From: UBA5209 sp964625015
Lineage (GTDB): Bacteria > Patescibacteriota > Dojkabacteria > SC72
Assembly: GCA_964625015.1 (NCBI GenBank)
Contig: CAZUZI010000028.1
Location: 1-11,702, forward strand
DNA: 11,702 bases
Reading direction: 5' to 3'
Positions 7,297 to 11,702 of this stretch are shown here, in pieces. The first letter of the stretch is position 1, and each line of letters opens with the position of its first letter. Position numbers and translations under genes: made by a program. The notes under the pieces were generated by a model that had not been told where the DNA came from, ran no database searches, and was given only the letters and a program-made list of their open reading frames with translations.

Positions 7297-7487
7297 TATC
7301 CTTTCCCTCCTTTAACTCGTTTATATAATCCTCGCTCTAACTCCTTAGCCTTCGATTCAGGCACTTCAAATTCACCATTCACTGGCACTTTCCCTACTCC
7401 TGGAATATGCTGAGGACTGGGTGCTATGCTCTTCATACGAATCAAGCCTGAATCCTTCTTAACTTCTCGTTTCTCCTTTTTAGGCAA
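7296..7487 (-). CDS. Small tail-associated protein, DUF7210-like
   Basis: This 63-residue basic protein begins at TTG 7487 (MPKKEKREVKKDSGL). A nine-base match to the anti-Shine-Dalgarno tail, AGAGGTGAT at 7492-7500, ends 4 bases before the TTG, whereas the alternative in-frame GTG at 7496 lies inside that site. The core VPVNGEFEVPESKAKELERG resembles a short module seen in many tailed-phage neck/tail regions, with a Gly-rich turn, a short strand and a helix carrying A-K-x-L, of the kind grouped as DUF7210; I make that link from memory. Its function is unknown to me. Its stop overlaps the tail tube start (TAATG), so the two are translationally coupled. Confidence 0.6.
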   Translation of the reverse strand: MPKKEKREVKKDSGLIRMKSIAPSPQHIPGVGKVPVNGEFEVPESKAKELERGLYKRVKGGKG

Positions 7488-7491
7488 TATT

Positions 7492-7500
7492 ATCACCTCT
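7492..7500 (-). promoter_or_regulatory. Ribosome binding site deciding a TTG start
   Basis: The coding strand reads AGAGGTGAT, then AATA, then TTG at 7487. The in-frame GTG at 7494-7496 is part of the binding site itself and cannot be initiated using it. Confidence 0.55.
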
Positions 7501-7520
7501 GAATTGTTATTTTTCTTATT

Positions 7521-7985
7521 CTAGTCATGGGTTGTCATGAAAATAATCCGTGCACCGCTAATCATTCGGCTGGTTGTCTTCATCACCTCATCATAAATCA
7601 CTGATGGCTTAGCCCAGGAAGCCTCTATGCAGGAATTGTTGAAAGTCATGTCCTTAATTATCTCATCCTTGAGGAGTGGAACTATCCTGTAAACTTCAAG
7701 TGTGGCTTTGCTGATAGGTCCACTTACATAGAGTGTTAAATGCCAGGGTACTGTGAAAGGAGTGTCTGGAGGGTTAGGCCCGGCGTAGTCAAGATGGCCC
7801 TCCTCAGTCACGGCTCTTATGCTTAACACCTTTCCGGGTGGCATCTGATCCGTGTCATAATCACCAATCACCACATTGTCAAGGACCTTTTCTGTTATAT
7901 CCTTTCCTTTATCATCCTGGCCAACAGTTTCTTTTAAGGCTACCATTCGGCTTTTAATGTTCTCTGCGGTTGTTTTAACAGTCAT
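7521..7985 (-). CDS. Tail completion / tail terminator-like protein
   Basis: The protein has 154 residues and starts MTVKTTAENIKSRM. ATG 7985 is preceded by GTGAT 4 bases away; the GTG at 7994 overlaps the stop of the upstream gene and would add only three codons. It has an N-terminal helix followed by strands around VLSIRAVTEEGHLDY and PWHLTLYVSG, then a helical segment (SKATLEVYRIVPLLKDEI). This helix-strand alternation and the size fit the tail-completion or terminator family that caps the tube and joins it to the neck. Position between an HK97 gp10-like protein and the tail tube is where that gene normally stands. I do not recognise the sequence itself, so the call depends on context. Confidence 0.55.
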   Translation of the reverse strand: MTVKTTAENIKSRMVALKETVGQDDKGKDITEKVLDNVVIGDYDTDQMPPGKVLSIRAVTEEGHLDYAGPNPPDTPFTVPWHLTLYVSGPISKATLEVYRIVPLLKDEIIKDMTFNNSCIEASWAKPSVIYDEVMKTTSRMISGARIIFMTTHD

Positions 7986-7990
7986 GTATA

Positions 7991-8455
7991 TCACAATTCT
8001 TCAAGCCATTTACCCATTTCCATAGCCTGTCTTTGCACTTTGGGTTCTGCTGTTCGGACTCCCTTCTTCATAGTGTCACGGCCACTGAATGGTCCTGCAC
8101 TCTTCCTGAATATGTGCTTACCCTTCACGCAGAAATGGAGAGCCTTGGCTTTCTTAACATGGACACTGCCACGGCCTTTTTCAAACCATTTGAACCAGGG
8201 TGCGGTGTGTGTGTCAGCATAAACCTCACCACCCTGACTGGTGGGTCGTTTGCGGATGGCTGACTTGGTTGTTCCACCCTTACCTTCTCCAGGGCAATGC
8301 TGACCCCTGGGGATATGGAACTGCCATTCAGTCTGAATAGTTCCAAGCATTTTGTCAGTTCTTTTAATGAACTCCGTTGGCATCTTAGAGGCTTTTTGGA
8401 TCAGTCTATCCGGTAATTCTCCATCACCGACTGTAATGAATAACTCCGTTGACAT
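7991..8455 (-). CDS. HK97 gp10-like neck / tail-completion protein
   Basis: The protein has 154 residues from ATG 8455, with a purine-rich GGTGATGG site about 6 bases upstream at the end of the previous gene. The N-terminus is helical (LPDRLIQKASKMPTEFIKRT). The central part, VYADTHTAPWFKWFEKGRG, followed by KAKALHFCVKGKHIFRK and a PFSGRDTMKKGV stretch, has the usual shape of the HK97 gp10 family: a Tyr/Ala strand, a P-[WY]-x-x-[WF]-x-E-x-G turn, then a basic strand and a C-terminal amphipathic helix. In many siphoviruses this protein lies between the adaptor or stopper and the tail terminator and helps complete the neck. It sits 9 bases after the adaptor gene and just before the tail-completion gene. 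The assignment is by motif and by place; exact role within the neck is uncertain. Confidence 0.75.
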   Translation of the reverse strand: MSTELFITVGDGELPDRLIQKASKMPTEFIKRTDKMLGTIQTEWQFHIPRGQHCPGEGKGGTTKSAIRKRPTSQGGEVYADTHTAPWFKWFEKGRGSVHVKKAKALHFCVKGKHIFRKSAGPFSGRDTMKKGVRTAEPKVQRQAMEMGKWLEEL

Positions 8456-8464
8456 TTTATACCA

Positions 8465-8875
8465 TCACCATCTCCTGGTCCTCCTCACAAGGTCATAATA
8501 CTTTTTACTCCCACGGAATGGTCGGTATTTACTAGTATTCCGTCGGTTGTATCCTCCTGTGGGAATTCCGGCTTTATTTTCATTAAGCCATCCATTGATA
8601 ATCTTGTAAGCCTTGTTCTCCCAGGATACTGCTGTGGGGCTTCTGTCACTGCCGTGTGGTGTGATCCCATCCAGGTATTCGGCCTGAGCCAGGAGTGTCG
8701 CTGCCTTTTTAATACTATCTGGAGTGGTTGAGGGTATTGTGGCTTCGACTAACTCAGCATCCACTAACTCATCCGCTGTGGTGATAGCATCATTCAATAA
8801 ATCCGAGTCGATAGTGGTGACAACATCCAATTTTTCTATCTTCCGTGTAACCTCACCAGAATCAGCATAACTCAC
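8465..8875 (-). CDS. Head-tail adaptor (connector) protein
   Basis: I start this at GTG 8875 (MSYADSGEVTRKIEK, 136 residues), because GGAGGAG (8882-8888) lies 6-7 bases before it. A longer in-frame extension from 8947 would be translated from a T9 tract and a hairpin and reads as low-complexity Phe-rich sequence. The opening SYAD..EV, the DxDLLNDAI and AxxLVDAEL helices, and the run KKAATLLAQAEYLDG resemble the four-helix adaptor family (HK97 gp6/SPP1 gp15-like), which docks on the portal ring and receives the stopper or neck. The C-terminus is strongly basic and aromatic (KYRPFRGSKKYYDLVRRTRRW), which fits insertion against DNA or the portal. No separate stopper gene appears between it and the neck protein. 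Family assignment by eye is plausible, not certain. Confidence 0.68.
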   Translation of the reverse strand: MSYADSGEVTRKIEKLDVVTTIDSDLLNDAITTADELVDAELVEATIPSTTPDSIKKAATLLAQAEYLDGITPHGSDRSPTAVSWENKAYKIINGWLNENKAGIPTGGYNRRNTSKYRPFRGSKKYYDLVRRTRRW

Positions 8876-8881
8876 TTTTAA

Positions 8882-8888
8882 CTCCTCC
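8882..8888 (-). promoter_or_regulatory. Ribosome binding site deciding a GTG start
   Basis: GGAGGAG on the coding strand immediately follows a T9 tract and precedes GTG 8875 by 6 bases. It excludes the upstream extension of the adaptor frame. Confidence 0.7.
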
Positions 8889-8938
8889 AAAAAAAAATTA
8901 TGTGAATATCCCATAAAAAAAAAGGGAAATATGGGATA
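8889..8938 (-). terminator. Hairpin and T9 tract upstream of the adaptor gene
   Basis: TATCCCATA (8907-8915) and TATGGGATA (8930-8938) form a perfect 9-base-pair stem with a 14-base loop. On the coding strand the loop carries an eight-T run, and a further nine T residues lie at 8889-8897, directly before the adaptor's ribosome site. It follows the gene for the putative decoration protein and could act as a leaky terminator or as a translation-controlling structure. Confidence 0.5.
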
Positions 8939-8962
8939 ATAATTCAAATGTATATTTCACCT

Positions 8963-9445
8963 TTATGCTGGTGTGTAAATTACTTTAACAAAGCCTCCAG
9001 GCCAAGCCTGACCACTTGCAGCGACAGTCTTTTTCAAACTCAGAACACGGCCAGCAGATACTGACTTGTTAGTGGTTACTAGATCTTCACCCACCATTCC
9101 ATCAATGGTATTGGTGCCGTTCACGGCTAAAAGTCCAAGACTGGTTGTTCCAGTCCCATCAGCACCTTTATCCTGAACATCCAGAGTCATATAGTTATTG
9201 GCCTGACCAATGTCACTATCAGGGACTACTATAACCGCAGTCACCACACAATCAGATGGTGCTTTGAATATAGCCATCTCAAAGGTGTCATCGGCTGCAC
9301 AATCCTCTGGAATGTAAACTGTACTTCCCTCAACACCGCTAAGCCTACTGTCCAAACCTGCTAACTCTTCATGTACCATTTTGGCCAGAGTAGGACTCCA
9401 TCGACTGTGATCCATTAATTGAGGGGTTGTATAATTGAGTGTCAT
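8963..9445 (-). CDS. Probable capsid decoration / head-fibre protein
   Basis: The protein has 160 residues from ATG 9445. Residues 12-38 form an amphipathic helix (RWSPTLAKMVHEELAGLDSRL). The rest is beta-rich with small and Gly residues: FKAPSDCVVTAVIVVPDSDI, NNYMTLDVQDKG, GTTSLGLLAVNG, AGRVLSLKKTV and a terminal GGFVKVIYTP strand, which looks like a small beta-sandwich. Proteins of this size and build often follow the major capsid gene in tailed phages and bind the outside of the shell; function here is inferred from context. GAGGAGG lies 12 bases before the ATG, a rather long spacing, and a five-codon ATG frame between them (9443-9457) stops across the start as ATGA. It is flanked by hairpin-bearing gaps, 92 bases before it and 87 after, which sets its expression apart from its neighbours. 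I do not recognise the family by name. Confidence 0.5.
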   Translation of the reverse strand: MTLNYTTPQLMDHSRWSPTLAKMVHEELAGLDSRLSGVEGSTVYIPEDCAADDTFEMAIFKAPSDCVVTAVIVVPDSDIGQANNYMTLDVQDKGADGTGTTSLGLLAVNGTNTIDGMVGEDLVTTNKSVSAGRVLSLKKTVAASGQAWPGGFVKVIYTPA

Positions 9446-9477
9446 AAACTTATCATTCCTCCTCTAAAATAGTAAAA

Positions 9478-9518
9478 GATGGAAATATGGGGAAATCGAA
9501 TCCCCCCACCCATCCATC
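9478..9518 (-). other. Inverted-repeat hairpin after the major capsid gene
   Basis: In the 92-base gap 9446-9537, GGGGA (9489-9493) and TCCCC (9501-9505) enclose a 7-base loop, and GATGG (9478-9482) pairs with CCATC (9514-9518) outside it. The coding strand then runs into T-rich sequence (ATCTTTTACTATTTT) and the next ribosome site. It may be a leaky terminator or an RNA-stability structure for the capsid message. On the coding strand the inner hairpin looks like a tRNA T-arm (loop TTCGATT), but no tRNA is present. Confidence 0.45.
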
Positions 9519-9537
9519 TAATACATCCTTTTCTTTT

Positions 9538-10443
9538 TTATAATCCTGTCTGTGCCATTAAGGCATTAGGTTCGAGCACGGCTATGGTGTATTTGGCAGC
9601 CATGAATATCTTAGTTATGTCAGGAATCTCATCAGCTACCCTCTTAACCTTAACATTGATAATAGGAGCATATCCTTCCATTCCCTTAGTCACTTTAGGA
9701 TTATATGCTCCTTCCTCAATACCGTAGGCTACAACTGCTGGTGGATTGGTAATGTCGAATCCTATTGCAGTTCCATGAGTGGCCATACTGCCTGAATAGG
9801 CATGGGTGATTCCAAGCCAATTAAATGAATCCTCTATGTATCCACTGGCACTTCCTTCCTGATTCCTGATGAATTTCTGGAGTTCGGTGTGGTTAGTGCT
9901 GTCATAGAATAAACCGGTCAGGGTGTCAGGAAGACTTTCATCCCTAAAGGCAGCCTTCATGTCGATCAGGTCCATGTCAACCTCGTTACTTGTATCCCAA
10001 GTAGTGTCAATTGTGGCTGTATCTGCACTGGCCTTAGCAATGCACTTAGCATGAGCATCATATTCCAATGCCCGGCCTATACCATAAGCCATTCTTTTAA
10101 GGAAGTATTCCACACTGTAAGGTCGTTTCTTAATCTTGTTGGTTTCCACTTCATAAGTGTACCCACTCATCAGGAGTGGCTGTGCATTGGGTGTCATTCC
10201 TGACATCCTGACAATGTCAAGTTTACCACCCAATGCTCTGGGCACGGGAGTGGACATAATCTTAGATGCTATGTCCTCCTCCGCTGTTTTGTCAATGGTG
10301 TCGAAGATGAACTCCTCAGCATCACCACTATTGTGCATATCAAGGTATGGTACTAATCTCAGGTTTTTAACCACATGTTCGGTTACAAGTCCCTGAACAT
10401 CATTCCTGTTGAATAATGAAAAGTTATCTGGTGAATCTACCAT
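9538..10443 (-). CDS. Major capsid protein (HK97 fold)
   Basis: The protein has 301 residues. ATG 10443 is preceded by AGGAGAGTGAT at a suitable distance. It starts with a short acidic N-terminus, then an extended region (TEHVVKNLRLVPYLDM), beta strands with the FDTIDKTAEEDIASK and PYSVEYFLKRMAYGIGRALEY blocks (the latter resembling the long spine helix with its lead-in strand), an A-domain-like part with GLFYDSTNHTELQKFI, and a C-terminal half ending in the strand pattern IFMAAKYTIAVLEPNAL. Size, order and context (after a protease/scaffold and a decoration gene, before the neck genes) match HK97-fold capsid proteins of methanogen siphoviruses. No long N-terminal scaffold (delta) domain is present, which fits scaffold function lying in the upstream gene. 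As the most abundant virion protein it is followed by a hairpin-bearing gap. Confidence 0.88.
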   Translation of the reverse strand: MVDSPDNFSLFNRNDVQGLVTEHVVKNLRLVPYLDMHNSGDAEEFIFDTIDKTAEEDIASKIMSTPVPRALGGKLDIVRMSGMTPNAQPLLMSGYTYEVETNKIKKRPYSVEYFLKRMAYGIGRALEYDAHAKCIAKASADTATIDTTWDTSNEVDMDLIDMKAAFRDESLPDTLTGLFYDSTNHTELQKFIRNQEGSASGYIEDSFNWLGITHAYSGSMATHGTAIGFDITNPPAVVAYGIEEGAYNPKVTKGMEGYAPIINVKVKRVADEIPDITKIFMAAKYTIAVLEPNALMAQTGL

Positions 10444-10480
10444 TCTTAATCACTCTCCTATTCTTTTATTATTATTATTT

Positions 10481-11011
10481 TTATCCTGCATCTGCTTCAA
10501 CTACGGGTCTGCCCACTACAAAGGCAAGTATACTCACACCACTGGAAGCACCCGCACTTTCCAGGGCAATGACATTAGTTGGCTGTGATCCAGAGTCTTC
10601 TTCTTTATCAAATCCGTTCTTATTAGTGGTGTCAATTGCAAGGTAGGTTCCAGGAGTTATAGCCTGATTGGCTGCGTCCAATTTAACTTTATGGACATTA
10701 CCTCCCATGAGGACAATGTTACCCCTGGCCCTGGTGTAATTTCCACTGGTTGCATTGGCAGCGGGGTTCTCATAGATCGGTTCGCCATCCACATATCCGA
10801 TGGTAATTCCGGCTGCGGATTTCTGAACAGTTCTATCTGCACCGGTGTATATCTGGACCAGGTCACCATCATTTACCTGTGCAGCGTAACTACCACCACG
10901 GGTAATACCGTTATCTCCTCTGAAATTATCATTACGGGTGAAGTTACCCTCTTCAATGAACATAGCAAATCCTTCACCTTCCCTGGCAACTAAGTGCATA
11001 TATTCTGACAT
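10481..11011 (-). CDS. Capsid decoration-like protein (DUF2190-like)
   Basis: The protein has 176 residues from ATG 11011, with TGAGGTGAT 5 bases upstream. It is rich in Gly, Thr and small residues. The pattern VNDGDLVQIYTG ... GITIGYVDGEPIYENP ... NIVLMGGNVHKVKLD ... ITPGTYLAIDTTNKNGF ... NVIALESAGASSGVSILAFVVG is the layout of capsid decoration proteins near the DUF2190 family: repeated strand-turn units, then a Leu-Glu strand with Ala/Gly repeats and a final hydrophobic strand. Such proteins commonly sit between the protease/scaffold and the capsid gene and bind threefold or local-threefold sites on the shell. It is 37 bases from the capsid gene, with a TAAAAATAATAATA spacer between. I see no signal peptide, membrane segment or catalytic motif. 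The decoration role is inferred from pattern and place. Confidence 0.65.
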   Translation of the reverse strand: MSEYMHLVAREGEGFAMFIEEGNFTRNDNFRGDNGITRGGSYAAQVNDGDLVQIYTGADRTVQKSAAGITIGYVDGEPIYENPAANATSGNYTRARGNIVLMGGNVHKVKLDAANQAITPGTYLAIDTTNKNGFDKEEDSGSQPTNVIALESAGASSGVSILAFVVGRPVVEADAG

Positions 11012-11045
11012 AAAATATCACCTCATCATTTTCATATTATTATTT

Positions 11046-11702
11046 TTATGCGGTTTTGTATCCGGCTTCTCTCCTCTTCTTGTAGGTTTCATAGGTGTAG
11101 GTGTCATCCTGTTCAGGAGTATGGGCTGACTTCTGCTCTGGCTCCCATAACTTAACATTATAACCGGCTAACAGTTTTTTGAACCCATCCTCATGCATGG
11201 ATAAACCTGCTTCGAGGAGGCCGTCTTTCATTGCAGGGGTGACTACTCCTGCCTTGATCTTGGCATCGATCATACTCCCTACTTTGGCCTTACTTGCCTC
11301 TAATTTGAGTTTGTCCACTTCTTTGAGTTTCTCCTTATACTCATCAGGGAGTTTGGCCTCAATTTTACCTTCAACAAGACCGGTCACGGTGTCAGTGAGA
11401 GTTCCCACTGTTTCGGTTAAACTAGCCACTTGATTCTGTAAAACCTGTACTGGGTCATCCTTCAGGCCTTCATTTCCTCCTTCTCCTTCATGACCATCCT
11501 CTCCCTGGTTGATCAATCCATCTTCTCCTTCTTTTTGGGATTGTACTTCTCCTTCATGTTTTCCCTTAATATCTTCTTCTGTCAAGGTATCTACCTCCAT
11601 AAATTTTGCATTTATCCGCTCATAACCCTCAGGCACTCCACCACCTTCAACGAGGCAGGTTTCACAGCCACCCTTACCAACAAGGTCCACTCTTTCAATG
11701 TC
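11046..11702 (-). CDS. C-terminal part of a capsid maturation protease/scaffold-type protein (5' end beyond window)
   Basis: The frame is open from the right edge to TAA 11046-11048, giving 218 visible residues; the N-terminus is missing. The first residues (DIERVDLVGKGGCETC) look like the closing strand of the XkdF-like/Mu I-like phage protease family, which often reads I-x-x-V-x-L-V. If so, the catalytic part lies outside the window. An acidic, Gly-Glu-rich linker follows (GEDG, GHEGEGG repeats). Next come a coiled coil (VQVLQNQVASLTETVGTLTD and the charged stretch after it), a helix-turn-helix segment KAGVVTPAMKDGLLEAGL that is typical of scaffold domains in these fusions, and a basic C-terminal end. 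This is the expected partner of the capsid protein: it would cut and scaffold the immature shell and be removed. A start inside the window (GTG 11690) has no good site, so I treat the gene as partial. A pure scaffold is the main alternative. Confidence 0.6.
   Translation of the reverse strand, partial: DIERVDLVGKGGCETCLVEGGGVPEGYERINAKFMEVDTLTEEDIKGKHEGEVQSQKEGEDGLINQGEDGHEGEGGNEGLKDDPVQVLQNQVASLTETVGTLTDTVTGLVEGKIEAKLPDEYKEKLKEVDKLKLEASKAKVGSMIDAKIKAGVVTPAMKDGLLEAGLSMHEDGFKKLLAGYNVKLWEPEQKSAHTPEQDDTYTYETYKKRREAGYKTA

Noticed and set aside
8876..8947. Phe-rich N-terminal extension of the adaptor from 8947 resembling a membrane segment
   Set aside because: It arises from the hairpin and T9 tract; GGAGGAG before GTG 8875 sets the start.
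9478..9537. tRNA gene in the gap after the capsid gene
   Set aside because: Only a T-arm-like hairpin is present. No matching acceptor 5' strand, D-arm or anticodon arm can be drawn, and the upstream bases are capsid coding sequence.
1..11702. CRISPR array, insertion sequence, integrase, att site or defence gene
   Set aside because: No spaced direct repeats, terminal inverted repeats with transposase, recombinase motifs or defence-like proteins were seen; all the coding capacity is explained by virion genes.

Overview
This window is a contiguous virion-structure module of a tailed (siphovirus-like) virus or provirus. Every gene I can support lies on the minus strand and is read from right to left. 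The likely host is a pseudomurein-walled methanogen of the order Methanobacteriales. The reasons are strong Shine-Dalgarno sites (GGAGG and AGGTGAT types), mixed ATG, GTG and TTG starts, moderate GC content with T-rich gaps, and two cysteine-peptidase-like domains in the tape measure. Their C-H-D pattern resembles the transglutaminase-like fold of the pseudomurein endoisopeptidases of methanogen viruses. A Methanobacterium-like host would suit the base composition, but this is inference. Nothing here (no integrase, no att site) separates a free virus from a provirus.

Head region (right side, 11702 down to about 8963): the C-terminal part of a probable capsid protease/scaffold protein enters from the right edge. 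It is followed by a small capsid-decoration-like protein, an HK97-fold-type major capsid protein, and a small helix plus beta-sandwich protein that may be a second decoration or head-fibre protein. Neck region (8875 to 7521): a head-tail adaptor, an HK97 gp10-like neck protein and a tail-completion/terminator-like protein are tightly packed. Tail region (7487 to 1): a 63-residue helper, the tail tube protein, a tail-assembly chaperone (G), its probable -1 frameshift extension (T), a roughly 1,211-residue tape measure, and a large distal tail protein that runs off the left edge with a lectin-like domain and the start of what looks like a carbohydrate-binding domain.

The genes nearly abut or overlap, with ribosome sites often inside the end of the upstream gene, so translation is probably coupled. 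The larger gaps (about 87 to 94 bases) follow the major capsid protein, the putative decoration protein and the tail tube protein. Each contains an inverted repeat followed by T-rich sequence on the coding strand. This suggests partial transcription termination after high-copy virion proteins, so that low-copy neck and tail parts are made in smaller amounts.

The most notable content is in the tape measure. Its C-terminal part carries two tandem copies of a C-x30-H-x10-D domain with identical catalytic spacing, preceded by five or six copies of a 21-residue tryptophan repeat. I infer a wall-opening device carried inside the tail tube for passage of DNA through pseudomurein. No gene-free stretch longer than 300 bases exists in the window.
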